This document shows, one piece after another, positions 8,124-15,900 of a stretch of DNA of 64,000 nt. The notes under the pieces are model-generated. The model did no database searches, was not told the origin of the DNA, and saw only the letters and a list, made by a program, of their open reading frames with translations. Position 1 is the first letter of the stretch. Each line of letters starts with the position of its first letter. The translations under genes were made by a program, and so were the position numbers. Source of the stretch: Chelativorans sp. (GTDB lineage: Bacteria > Pseudomonadota > Alphaproteobacteria > Rhizobiales > Rhizobiaceae); NCBI RefSeq assembly GCF_031180965.1, contig NZ_JAPSLH010000017.1, positions 24,144 through 88,143 on the forward strand. Reading direction: 5' to 3'.

Positions 8124-9575
8124 TCACACTCCGGTTGCGGGAATGCCGGAGCGCTCCACCCTGCGCGGCGCGGTCACTTCCTTCCAGCGCGAAAGCGCGC
8201 GGTTGACCGGCGCATTCGCTTCGCGGGCGACGAACCGGCCGTGGCCGGGCTTCGGCTTCACCTTGCCGTCCTCCACCATGACCTCGCCGCGCGAGAGCAC
8301 CGTGCGTGGCAGGCCCTTGACCTTGAAACCCTCGAAGACGTTGTAGTCGATCGCGGATTGCTGGGCGGAGGCGGTGATGGTCTTTTCCGCCACCGGGTCC
8401 CAGACGACGATATCGGCGTCCGCCCCTTCGACGATGGCGCCCTTCTGCGGATACATGTTGAGGATTTTCGCGATGTTGGTGGAGGTAACCGCGACGAACT
8501 CGTTCATCGTCAGCCGGCCGGTGTTGACGCCGTGCGTCCACAAAAGCGGCATTCGGTCTTCAAGGCCACCCGTGCCGTTGGGGATCTTGGTGAAGTCGCC
8601 GACGCCAAAACGCTTTTGGTCGGTTGTGAAGGCGCAATGATCTGTTGCGACCACCTGGAGCGATCCCGCCTGCAGGCCCGCCCAGAGCGAATCCTGGTGC
8701 AGCTTGTTGCGGAAAGGCGGAGACATCACGCGCCGCGCCGCATGGTCCCAGTCGGGGTTGGCGTACTCGCTCTCGTCCAAGATCAGGTGCTGGATGAGCG
8801 GCTCGCCATAAACGCGCATGCCCTTCTGTCGCGCGCGGCGGATCGCCTCGTGCGCCTGCTCGCAGGAGACGTGCACCACATAGAGCGGCGCGCCCACCAT
8901 GTCGGCGATCATGATCGCGCGGTTGGTGGCCTCCCCCTCGACCTCGGGGGGGCGGGAATAGGCGTGCGCCTCCGGCCCGCTATTTCCTTCTGCGAGCAGC
9001 TTTTGCTGAAGCTGCGCCACCACGTCGCCGTTTTCGGCGTGGACGAGGGGGAGGGCGCCAAGCTCCGCGCAGCGCTGGAAGGACGCGTACATCTCGTCGT
9101 CGTCCACCATGAGCGCGCCCTTATAGGCCATGAAATGCTTGAAGGAGGTGATCCCGCGCGCCACCACTTCCGGCATCTCGTCGAAAACTTGTTCGCCCCA
9201 CCAGGTGATCGCCATGTGGAAGGAATAGTCGCAGGTGGCCTTGGCCGTCTTGTTGTCCCACATCTGGATCGCTTCGAGCAGGGACTGGCCGGGTGAGGGG
9301 AGGCAGAAGTCGACCACCATAGTCGTGCCGCCGGAGACGGCCGCGCGCGTGCCGCTCTCGAAGTCATCGGATGAATAGGTGGCCATGAAGGGCATTTCGA
9401 GATGGGTGTGCGGATCGATGCCGCCCGGCATGACATAGCAGCCGGTGGCGTCGATCTCCTGATCCCCGCTCAAATCCGGACCGATCGCGCCGATCTTCCC
9501 GCCTTCGATCAGCACGTCGGCTTTCCAGGTGCGGTCGGCAGTGACGATGGTGCCGTTCTTGATGACCTTGGACAT
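8124..9575 (-). CDS. hydA: dihydropyrimidinase (hydantoinase)
   Basis: This 483-residue binuclear-zinc amidohydrolase opens 5,6-dihydrouracil/dihydrothymine to N-carbamoyl-beta-alanine/N-carbamoyl-beta-aminoisobutyrate. The metal site is complete: His56 and His58 (DPHTH), the carboxylated Lys146 (SFKHFMAYKG), His179 (VHAENGD), His235 (YVVHVSCEQ) and Asp312 (VATDHCAF), with spacing as in known D-hydantoinases. It lies 21 bp after the mazF-like gene and reads leftward with the other catabolic enzymes. It is the second step of reductive pyrimidine degradation. Confidence 0.95.
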   Translation of the reverse strand: MSKVIKNGTIVTADRTWKADVLIEGGKIGAIGPDLSGDQEIDATGCYVMPGGIDPHTHLEMPFMATYSSDDFESGTRAAVSGGTTMVVDFCLPSPGQSLLEAIQMWDNKTAKATCDYSFHMAITWWGEQVFDEMPEVVARGITSFKHFMAYKGALMVDDDEMYASFQRCAELGALPLVHAENGDVVAQLQQKLLAEGNSGPEAHAYSRPPEVEGEATNRAIMIADMVGAPLYVVHVSCEQAHEAIRRARQKGMRVYGEPLIQHLILDESEYANPDWDHAARRVMSPPFRNKLHQDSLWAGLQAGSLQVVATDHCAFTTDQKRFGVGDFTKIPNGTGGLEDRMPLLWTHGVNTGRLTMNEFVAVTSTNIAKILNMYPQKGAIVEGADADIVVWDPVAEKTITASAQQSAIDYNVFEGFKVKGLPRTVLSRGEVMVEDGKVKPKPGHGRFVAREANAPVNRALSRWKEVTAPRRVERSGIPATGV

Positions 9576-9596
9576 TGTGGTCCCCCTTCTTAGTGA

Positions 9597-9929
9597 TCAC
9601 TCGTCTGCCAAGCTAAGCGTGATCATTAGCGATCGTGCGAGCTTCCGAAGCGTCTGGTCATCCAATCTACCGATGACGTCCCCGATTTTGGAACGGTTGG
9701 CGGCTTGCAACTTGTCGACCATTATCTCCGACGGAAGACGAAGGCCGTTCTCCAGCGTAGGCTCGACCGCGACACGGAAGAAGATTGGATCAGACGAGAA
9801 GCTACTGATCGGGCAAAGAAGAACCGTCCTAAGGCTGTCGTTGAGGACATTTGCCTGCACGATCACCGCTGGACGCGGTTTGCCTAAGTCACCGGGTAGT
9901 GAGACAATGACGACATCGCCTCGCCTCAT
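9597..9929 (-). CDS. MazF/PemK-type toxin
   Basis: This 110-residue protein has the PemK/MazF N-terminal pattern MRRGDVVIVSLPGDLGKPRPAVIVQ, the fold of sequence-specific endoribonucleases that cleave mRNA. The ATG at 9929 overlaps the antitoxin stop (ATGA), a standard toxin-antitoxin arrangement, so the upstream in-frame alternative at 9950 is not used. It is inserted between hydA and the carbamoyl amino acid hydrolase. The length is normal and the frame intact, so it is probably functional. Confidence 0.9.
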   Translation of the reverse strand: MRRGDVVIVSLPGDLGKPRPAVIVQANVLNDSLRTVLLCPISSFSSDPIFFRVAVEPTLENGLRLPSEIMVDKLQAANRSKIGDVIGRLDDQTLRKLARSLMITLSLADE

Positions 9930-10147
9930 GCCTGATCTTCGCCTTCCCACATGTCCTTCTGGACAGCTTCAATCCAGTCCAGGATGTCCTCCTCTTGGTC
10001 GGCCTGCGCGATCCTGTTTGCCTCAGCAACCGCTCGGGCGAGCACCTCTGGATCGGACATGTCCGGCACCCATACTTCCACCGGCTTGTAGCCCTTCGCC
10101 AGCAGTTCCTCGCGTTCTTCCTTCGACAATTCCCTCGGTCGGCCCAT
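9926..10147 (-). CDS. MazE-like antitoxin (DUF3018 type)
   Basis: This 73-residue acidic protein resembles the MazE-like antitoxin family formerly called DUF3018: an N-terminal RELSKEEREELLAKGYKPVEVWVPD segment followed by a Glu/Asp-rich helical tail that would bind the toxin. A strong Shine-Dalgarno (AGGAGG) precedes the ATG at 10147. It lacks the AbrB-type DNA-binding fold of classical E. coli MazE. It is co-transcribed with, and overlaps, the toxin gene. Confidence 0.88.
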   Translation of the reverse strand: MGRPRELSKEEREELLAKGYKPVEVWVPDMSDPEVLARAVAEANRIAQADQEEDILDWIEAVQKDMWEGEDQA

Positions 10148-10198
10148 GGCGGCCTCCTGTCGTTATCTCAGCCGGCCATTATCCGCTGTCGTGCCCGC

Positions 10199-11449
10199 TT
10201 ATTCAACGATCACCGCCGTCTCCACAACAGCGTGGAACAGCACGTCGCAGCCGGCCTGCGCCCATTCCTTGCTGATCTCCTCTGCCTCGTTGTGCGAAAG
10301 GCCGTCGACGCAAGGGCACATGACCATGGCGGCCGGCGCTACGCGGTTGATCCAGCAGGCGTCGTGGCCCGCGCCGGAGACGATGTCGCGATGGGTGTAG
10401 CCCAGCCGCTCGGCAGCATCGCGGATTGCCTTCACGCAGCCTTCGTCAAAGGTGACCGGGTCGAAATGGCCGACCTGCTCGATCTCGTGAGCAATATCCA
10501 TCGCCTCGCAGATGGTAGCGACGCCCTCACGGATGCGCGCATCCATCGCGTCGAGCGTCTTCTTGTCGGGCGAGCGGATGTCGATGGTGAAGACCGTGCG
10601 GCCGGGAATAATGTTGCGTGAGTTCGGATAGACTTCGATATGGCCGACGGCGCCCACCGCGTGCGGCTGGTAGTCCATGGCGACTTCATGAACCAGCTCG
10701 GTCACTCGGGCCATGCCCAGTCCGGCATTGCGCCGCTTGGGCATCGGCGTGGAGCCGGTGTGGCTCTCGCGGCCCGTGAGCGTCACCTGCAGCCATTTGA
10801 GACCCTGGCCATGGGTGACGACGCCGATGTCGATGCCTTCGTCCTCGAGGATGGGGCCCTGTTCGATATGCAGCTCGAAGAAGGCCTTCATCCTGCGGCC
10901 GCCGACAGGCTCCTCTCCCTTCCAGCCGATGCGCTCCAGTTCGTCACCAAAACGCTTGCCGTCCTTGTCCCGGCGATCATAGGCCCATTCGAGTTCGTGC
11001 ACGCCGGCGAAAACGCCGGAGGCCAGCATGGCGGGCGCAAAGCGCGTGCCTTCCTCGTTGGTCCAGTTGGTGACCACGATGGGGTGTTTCGTCCTGATGC
11101 CGAGGTCGTTCAGGGTGCGGACCACCTCCAACCCGCCGAGGACGCCCAGCACACCGTCATAGCGTCCCCCCGTCGGCTGCGTGTCGAGATGCGAGCCGAC
11201 ATAGACGGGCAGTGCCTCCGGATCGGTGCCTTCGCGGCGCGCGAACATGGTGCCCATCTGGTCCACGGAGACGGTCATGCCCGCCTCCTCGCACCATTTC
11301 CGGAAAAGCGTCCGGCCCTGGCCATCCTCGTCCGTCAGCGTCTGGCGGTTGTTGCCGCCGGCGACGCCCGGGCCGATCCTAGCCATCTCATGGAGGGAGT
11401 CCCACAGGCGGTCGGCATTGATTCTCAGATTCACGCCCGGTGCCGCCAT
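10199..11449 (-). CDS. N-carbamoyl amino acid hydrolase / beta-ureidopropionase (M20, HyuC/AmaB type)
   Basis: This 416-residue zinc/manganese-dependent amidase of the M20 peptidase superfamily should release CO2 and ammonia from N-carbamoyl-beta-alanine in this context. The ligand pattern is visible: His87 and Asp98 in GSHLDTQPTGGRYDG, Glu132/133 in TNEEGTRF, His194 in FFELHIEQGP and His386 in GLSHNEAEE. The family also includes L-carbamoylases and allantoate amidohydrolases; the hydA and RutR neighbours favour the third step of reductive pyrimidine degradation. A terminator separates it from the upstream aminotransferase. Confidence 0.92.
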   Translation of the reverse strand: MAAPGVNLRINADRLWDSLHEMARIGPGVAGGNNRQTLTDEDGQGRTLFRKWCEEAGMTVSVDQMGTMFARREGTDPEALPVYVGSHLDTQPTGGRYDGVLGVLGGLEVVRTLNDLGIRTKHPIVVTNWTNEEGTRFAPAMLASGVFAGVHELEWAYDRRDKDGKRFGDELERIGWKGEEPVGGRRMKAFFELHIEQGPILEDEGIDIGVVTHGQGLKWLQVTLTGRESHTGSTPMPKRRNAGLGMARVTELVHEVAMDYQPHAVGAVGHIEVYPNSRNIIPGRTVFTIDIRSPDKKTLDAMDARIREGVATICEAMDIAHEIEQVGHFDPVTFDEGCVKAIRDAAERLGYTHRDIVSGAGHDACWINRVAPAAMVMCPCVDGLSHNEAEEISKEWAQAGCDVLFHAVVETAVIVE

Positions 11450-11471
11450 TTTATCCCCTCTCGTTCGGCCC

Positions 11472-11502
11472 CAAGAAAGCAGGCCCCGCGACTGCGGGGC
11501 CT
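11472..11502 (-). terminator. Rho-independent terminator after the aminotransferase gene
   Basis: Read leftward, AGGCCCCGC pairs with GCGGGGCCT around a 4-base loop and is followed by GCTTTCTT. The 9-bp GC stem just past the aminotransferase stop implies that the carbamoyl hydrolase either has its own promoter or relies on read-through. Confidence 0.75.
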
Positions 11503-11509
11503 TTCACCC

Positions 11510-12838
11510 CTAGTCGATTTCGGTCAGCACCTCGCGGACGATGCCCACAAGCTCATCGATCTGGCTCTTCTCGATGATCAGCGGCGGCGAGAGCGCGATG
11601 ATGTCGCCGGTGGTGCGCATCAGCAGTCCCTTCTCGAAGGCCTTCAGGAAGGCGGAGAAGGCCCGCTTGGTCGGTTGCCCGGCGATCGGCTCCAGCTCGA
11701 TCGCGCCGACCAAGCCGATATTGCGGACGTCGATCACGCGCGGGGCGTCCTTCAGCGAATGGAGGGCATCCTCCCAATATCTGCCGATTTCGGCACCGCG
11801 CGTGAGAAGGCCTTCTTCCTTGTAGGTCTCGAGCGTGGCCAGGCCGGCGGCGCAGGCGATCGGGTTTCCCGAATAGGTATAGCCGTGGAAGAACTCGATC
11901 ATATGCTCGGGGCCGGTCATGAAGGCGTCGTGGATCTCCTTCTTGACGAAGACCGCGCCCATCGGGATGACGCCATTGGTAACGCCCTTCGCGGTGGTCA
12001 TGATGTCCGGCACAACGCCGAAATAATCGGCGGCGAAGGGGGCACCGAGGCGGCCGAAGCCGGTGATCACCTCGTCGAAGATCAGGAGTATGCCGTGCTT
12101 GTCGCATATCTCGCGCAGGCGCTTCAGATAGCCTTTGGGCGGCAGGATAACGCCCGCCGAACCCGCCACCGGCTCGACAATGACGGCCGCAATGGTGGAA
12201 GCATCGTGCAGGGCCACGATCCGCTCCAACTCGTTGGCCAGTTCGGCGCCGTGCTCCGGCTCGCCGCGCGAAAATGCGTTCTTGTCGATCAGGTGTGTGT
12301 GCGGCAGATGGTCGACCCCCGCGAGCAGCGTGCCGAACATCTTTCTGTTGTTGACGATGCCGCCAACGGAGATGCCGCCGAAATTCACGCCGTGATAGCC
12401 GCGCTCGCGGCCGATTAGCCGGGTGCGCGCGCCTTCGCCCCGCACCCGGTGATAGGCAAGTGCGATCTTCAGCGCGGTCTCAACCGATTCGGAACCCGAA
12501 TTGGTGAAGAAGACATGGTCCATCCCTTCCGGCGCGATGTCGACGAGGCGGCTGGCGAACTCGAAGGCGAGCGGGTGCCCCATCTGGAAGGGCGGCGCAT
12601 AGTCCATCTCCGCCGCCTGCTTCTGGATGGCCTCGGTGATCTTCGGCCGACAGTGGCCGGCATTCACGCACCAAAGGCCCGCCGCGCCGTCGAGCACCTT
12701 GCGCCCGTCATCGGTCCAGTAGTGCATGTCTTTGGCGGCCACCAGCATGCGCGGCGCCTGCTTGAACTGCCTGTTGGCCGTGAACGGCATCCAATATGCG
12801 CTGAGATCATTCGGCCGTTTGTTGAGCCGTTCCAGCAT
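11510..12838 (-). CDS. class III aminotransferase, beta-alanine:pyruvate type
   Basis: This 442-residue fold-type I PLP enzyme has Asp255 (LLIFDEVITGFGR) contacting the pyridine nitrogen and Lys284 (TTAKGVTNG) as Schiff-base lysine. It closely resembles omega-amino acid:pyruvate aminotransferases and would convert beta-alanine or beta-aminoisobutyrate, the end products of this pathway, to (methyl)malonate semialdehyde. The ATG at 12838 has GGAGG seven bases upstream; a TTG at 12844 is less likely. The promoter region carries a RutR-type operator about 70 bp upstream. Confidence 0.92.
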   Translation of the reverse strand: MLERLNKRPNDLSAYWMPFTANRQFKQAPRMLVAAKDMHYWTDDGRKVLDGAAGLWCVNAGHCRPKITEAIQKQAAEMDYAPPFQMGHPLAFEFASRLVDIAPEGMDHVFFTNSGSESVETALKIALAYHRVRGEGARTRLIGRERGYHGVNFGGISVGGIVNNRKMFGTLLAGVDHLPHTHLIDKNAFSRGEPEHGAELANELERIVALHDASTIAAVIVEPVAGSAGVILPPKGYLKRLREICDKHGILLIFDEVITGFGRLGAPFAADYFGVVPDIMTTAKGVTNGVIPMGAVFVKKEIHDAFMTGPEHMIEFFHGYTYSGNPIACAAGLATLETYKEEGLLTRGAEIGRYWEDALHSLKDAPRVIDVRNIGLVGAIELEPIAGQPTKRAFSAFLKAFEKGLLMRTTGDIIALSPPLIIEKSQIDELVGIVREVLTEID

Positions 12839-12910
12839 CACCAAGCCTCCTTCTTTCCGTTGTTGTCCCGGTCAAGCTTGGTATTCCGCGCGAAAAATGA
12901 TACGCAATTT

Positions 12911-12926
12911 TTGACCGTTTGGACAA
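12911..12926. promoter_or_regulatory. RutR operator between aminotransferase and rutR
   Basis: TTGACCGTTTGGACAA is a 16-bp dyad with 6-bp arms and one mismatch. It matches the RutR consensus TTGACCA-NN-TGGTCAA known from E. coli and other proteobacteria at 13 of the 14 defined positions if the central GTTT is scored leniently, and at 12 strictly. It lies in the 216-bp divergent region, so it can control both the aminotransferase and rutR itself. A second half-site-like GGTCAAGACC follows at 12949-12958. Confidence 0.75.
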
Positions 12927-13054
12927 ACGTTAACACCGCCATTGGGGCGGTCAAGACCATTCTAAGGGCTTGCGCGGGCACCCGCGCGCGCCAGCCCGCC
13001 TGATGCGCTGTGCCAGCAGCAGCGGCGGCATGCAAGGAACCAGAAGGCGACGCA

Positions 13055-13669
13055 ATGGACGAGACGGTCAAGCCCAGGCGAACGCGCATCCAGCGCGAGA
13101 AGCGCGAGCTGATCCTGGAGGCCGCCCTCGAGGTCTTTTCGCAGCACGGCTTTCGCGGCGCCACCATCGACCAGATCGCCGAGGCGGCCGGAATGTCGAA
13201 GCCGAACCTTCTCTACTACTTCAAGAGCAAGGAGACGATCTTCGTCACCCTCATCGGCAGGCTGATGCAGGCCTGGCTCGCGCCCCTGCGCGAGATGGAC
13301 GCGGAGGGAGATCCGGCCACCGAGATCCGCTCCTATATCCGACGCAAGATCGAGATGGCGCGTGATTTTCCGCGCGAGAGCCGGCTCTTCGCCAACGAGA
13401 TCCTGCAGGGCGCCCCGCACATCCTGCCCCTGCTGGAGGGCGAGCTCAAGGAGCTGGTCGATGAGAAGGCGAAGATCATCCGCGAATGGATGCGCCGGGG
13501 AAGGTTGAAGAAGGCCGATCCCTACCACTTCATCTTCGCCATCTGGGCGACTACGCAGCACTATGCTGATTTCGACGCGCAGGTGCGCGCGGTCCTTGGG
13601 CCTGACCGAGGCGGGGAAGGGCGCTTTGAGGACGCGGCGGCGTTCTTGGAGAGCCTGTTTCTGGCCTGA
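13055..13669 (+). CDS. rutR: TetR-family pyrimidine regulator RutR
   Basis: This 204-residue repressor has an N-terminal TetR helix-turn-helix (residues 18-62, with GMSKPNLLYYFKSKE) and a C-terminal ligand domain that parallels E. coli RutR, including SRLFANEILQGAP and FAIWATTQHYADF, features of the uracil/thymine-binding RutR group. The ATG at 13055 is preceded by GAAGGCG; an upstream in-frame ATG at 13010 would add a non-conserved tail. It is divergent from the aminotransferase with a RutR-like operator between them, so autoregulation and control of pyrimidine breakdown are likely. Confidence 0.92.
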   Translation: MDETVKPRRTRIQREKRELILEAALEVFSQHGFRGATIDQIAEAAGMSKPNLLYYFKSKETIFVTLIGRLMQAWLAPLREMDAEGDPATEIRSYIRRKIEMARDFPRESRLFANEILQGAPHILPLLEGELKELVDEKAKIIREWMRRGRLKKADPYHFIFAIWATTQHYADFDAQVRAVLGPDRGGEGRFEDAAAFLESLFLA

Positions 13670-13694
13670 TGGGTTGAAATAGGCCAAACTGCAC

Positions 13695-14030
13695 TTAGCC
13701 GCCCCCGGACTGCATCTTCTGCTCCTCGATGCTCGGCGGGGCGTCCTCCGTCCAGCCGCGCAACTGGCTGCTTCCGCGCTGCGCAAGCTGGATTGCCCGC
13801 TCCAACTCCTCAAGGGCGAGCCTCCCGGCTCGGTCGTCGTGCCGTTCGTGATCATGGGACTCCTCGATCAGGGCGCCGACGCGCAGGCGCAGGTGGTCCA
13901 GCGCCTCCTCGCCGCCGAGTTCAGCAAGCTGGCGAACCGCCTCGGCAAGAAGAAGATCGCCGAAAACCTGCGCCGACCGGGCACGAAGCTCGCTCAGTTC
14001 GTTCGAGGGGGTGGCTTGAAACTCATCCAT
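13695..14030 (-). CDS. hypothetical 111-residue protein
   Basis: I do not recognise this family. The protein is acidic and mostly helical in character (many Glu, Leu, Ala and Arg), with a charged His/Asp/Glu stretch near residues 55-70 (IEESHDHERHDDRAGR) and a polar C-terminal tail. No signal peptide or membrane segment is visible. It converges on rutR with a 25-bp gap. No strong ribosome site is evident, so the gene call is moderate. Confidence 0.5.
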   Translation of the reverse strand: MDEFQATPSNELSELRARSAQVFGDLLLAEAVRQLAELGGEEALDHLRLRVGALIEESHDHERHDDRAGRLALEELERAIQLAQRGSSQLRGWTEDAPPSIEEQKMQSGGG

Positions 14031-14143
14031 GGAAGCTCTCCAGAGACCTCGAAACAGCCGAACATGCAGACTGTTCCTGCCGAGAGCTCATTCGGGCGGT
14101 CACGGTCTCTTGCCATCCGTGGCGTAGCGCTAGCTTCCTGACC

Positions 14144-14305
14144 ATGAAGGACGGATTTACTTCCATCGGCTTGGGAATTGCGATCGGAGTCGCCCTTGGT
14201 GTGGGCATCGGCGCTGCGCTGGGCGATATCGCGATGGGTATCGGGATCGGCATCGCCATTGGAGCGGGAATCGGTGGGGTGTTCCTCGCGGCCAGGGACG
14301 AATGA
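14144..14305 (+). CDS. glycine-zipper small membrane protein
   Basis: This 53-residue protein consists almost entirely of two hydrophobic segments built from repeated G-x3-G units (GIAIGVALGVGIGAALG, then GIGIGIAIGAGIGG), ending in a charged tail. Proteins of this composition are annotated as glycine-zipper family and are expected to pack as membrane hairpins. The ATG at 14144 is chosen because the repeat begins within ten residues; the frame is open upstream but encodes unrelated Arg-rich sequence. The Shine-Dalgarno is weak. The function is unknown. Confidence 0.7.
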   Translation: MKDGFTSIGLGIAIGVALGVGIGAALGDIAMGIGIGIAIGAGIGGVFLAARDE

Positions 14306-14374
14306 GCGGCTCGGGACTGCGCTTCATAGCACCAATACGCCAGGGAAGGCGGATGAAGCTGTCATTCAGGTTGT

Positions 14375-15202
14375 TCATCGGGGAGTACGGGCCAGGATTG
14401 CTATCCCTTTAAGGGCGCCAGCCTCCAGTCCGGCCAGATAATTGCGTCGCCGCTCGAGAAAATCGTCGCCCATGACGACCTGATTGGCCATGACGCGTTC
14501 GGGCGACGGTGTTTCGCTGGCCTGCCGCGCATTTCTGGCATGGTCCACCTGAAGCATGGTCTCGTCCCGCCACTCCAGGATGCTCAGCCCCGCGCTTTCC
14601 AGCGCGTTGCGCAACCCCGCCTCGGTGGTGAGACTGCTCGTGTCGCGGGATCGCCCCCAAGGCAGCGGGTAAGGCGGGGCTTGTCCGTCGACACCAACCG
14701 CTTCGCTCCAAATGAGTCTGCCGCCAGGTTTCAGCATTCGAGCGATCTCGCCGGCCAATGCCGTTTTGTCGGCGATGTTCATCGCGACGTAGAGACACAT
14801 CGCTGCGTCGAAACTCCCCTCTGGAAACGGCATCCTCAACGCATTCCCGATCTGGAATGTCACCCGATCTGAAAGGCCGCACCGGTCCGTCAACTCGCGG
14901 GCGGCCTCAACGAACTCAGGTGTGAGATCAATCCCGGTTACGCGCACCGAGTGCTTTGCTGCGGCGTAACGCGCAGGCCCCCCGACTCCGCTGCCCACGT
15001 CGAGCAAATGCTCCCCAGGGCAGGGGGCGAGCCATGCCACGTGATCCTCTGTTGCCTGCAACTCACGGGCATGGAGCTGGTCAAAGGGAAACAGCATTTC
15101 GGGCAGCAGTTGATGCGGATTTTGGCCACCTGCTGCGATCGCCGCCAGAACACGATCGGCGATGCCAGTGCTGCCGTAGTGCTGAGTAACCGGGTTGGGC
15201 AT
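14375..15202 (-). CDS. SAM-dependent methyltransferase (UbiE/tocopherol methyltransferase-like)
   Basis: This 275-residue class I methyltransferase has motif I at LLDVGSGVGGPARY (residues 67-80), an acidic motif II at VTGIDLTPEF and post-motif features MLKPGGRLIWSE. It resembles small-molecule methyltransferases of the gamma-tocopherol/sarcosine type. The ATG at 15202 has AGGGAA upstream; a further upstream ATG at 15259 is not supported. The substrate is unknown, and the neighbours do not form an obvious pathway. Confidence 0.85.
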   Translation of the reverse strand: MPNPVTQHYGSTGIADRVLAAIAAGGQNPHQLLPEMLFPFDQLHARELQATEDHVAWLAPCPGEHLLDVGSGVGGPARYAAAKHSVRVTGIDLTPEFVEAARELTDRCGLSDRVTFQIGNALRMPFPEGSFDAAMCLYVAMNIADKTALAGEIARMLKPGGRLIWSEAVGVDGQAPPYPLPWGRSRDTSSLTTEAGLRNALESAGLSILEWRDETMLQVDHARNARQASETPSPERVMANQVVMGDDFLERRRNYLAGLEAGALKGIAILARTPR

Positions 15203-15321
15203 AGCGTTTCCCTGGCATAGTCTAGCAGAAAGCGAACGCCTGCCAATCGCATTCAACAAAAGGGCCAGCCCGCCTCTAGGTCGGCCGCAGCGACTGTCAA
15301 CTGGTGGAGGCGCATCGGGCG

Positions 15322-15852
15322 CTAGCCGACGGCCTCGAAGAGGCCCTCGTAGTCAAAGACGAGGCCGTCTGCGTCGATCTTGAGATCGGCCTCGAAGCCT
15401 TTCGCGACACCGAGATCGATGTAGCGCCACCGGCTTTTGGCGAGAGCCTCGTAGCGCTGGCGGGAGGGCGACAATCGCAGCGATGGAACATCGACGTAAA
15501 GCGCCGTCAACTCGCCAGGCCCTTTCAGCAGGCGCAGTGCCAATGCATTGCAGAAAGGCGTGGCCGAGACGTCGATCTCCTCACATTCCGCGAGACTCTG
15601 GTTTTCTCTGCCGTCGACAAGCCATCCACCGGGAATACGCTCGATGCTCATCTCCCGCAGCAGCGGGGTGGAGAGGCGCAGGTCCAGCCTGCGCGTTCGC
15701 CATTCCCGGTCGAGCAACCAGACATAGGACAGGCCGAATGCCGTTTCGCCCGCATGCACCACCGTCGAGAGGGCGCGAAAGCCGTCAGCCTCACCCTCGA
15801 TTTGGAAGACTTCCAGACCGGGTTCATCGAGCCTGCGCCACATGCGTTTCAT
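15322..15852 (-). CDS. putative glycolipid-binding protein (PF06475 type)
   Basis: This 176-residue protein matches the putative glycolipid-binding family (formerly DUF1089, structure known for Pseudomonas PA1994): a beta-rich fold with repeated segments such as YVWLLDREWRTRRLDLRL and ERIPGGWLVDGREN. It has no signal peptide, so it is predicted to be cytoplasmic. It lies downstream of, and in the same direction as, the ThDP-enzyme operon, but a terminator separates them. The biological role of the family is not established. Confidence 0.8.
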   Translation of the reverse strand: MKRMWRRLDEPGLEVFQIEGEADGFRALSTVVHAGETAFGLSYVWLLDREWRTRRLDLRLSTPLLREMSIERIPGGWLVDGRENQSLAECEEIDVSATPFCNALALRLLKGPGELTALYVDVPSLRLSPSRQRYEALAKSRWRYIDLGVAKGFEADLKIDADGLVFDYEGLFEAVG

Positions 15853-15876
15853 GCGTTCTCCCGTCGAGAAAATCCC

Positions 15877-15898
15877 AAAAGGGGAGCTGCTGCTCCCC
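15877..15898 (-). terminator. Rho-independent terminator after the ThDP enzyme gene
   Basis: Read leftward, GGGGAGC, loop AGCA, GCTCCCC is followed by TTTTGGGATTTTC, starting 3 bp after the stop codon. It ends the CoA-transferase/ThDP-enzyme operon before the glycolipid-binding gene. Confidence 0.75.
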
Positions 15899-15900
15899 GG

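Noticed and set aside
9592..9601. Palindrome AGTGATCACT between hydA and mazF
   Set aside because: It overlaps the mazF stop codon, is only 10 bp and lacks a second copy; chance is sufficient.
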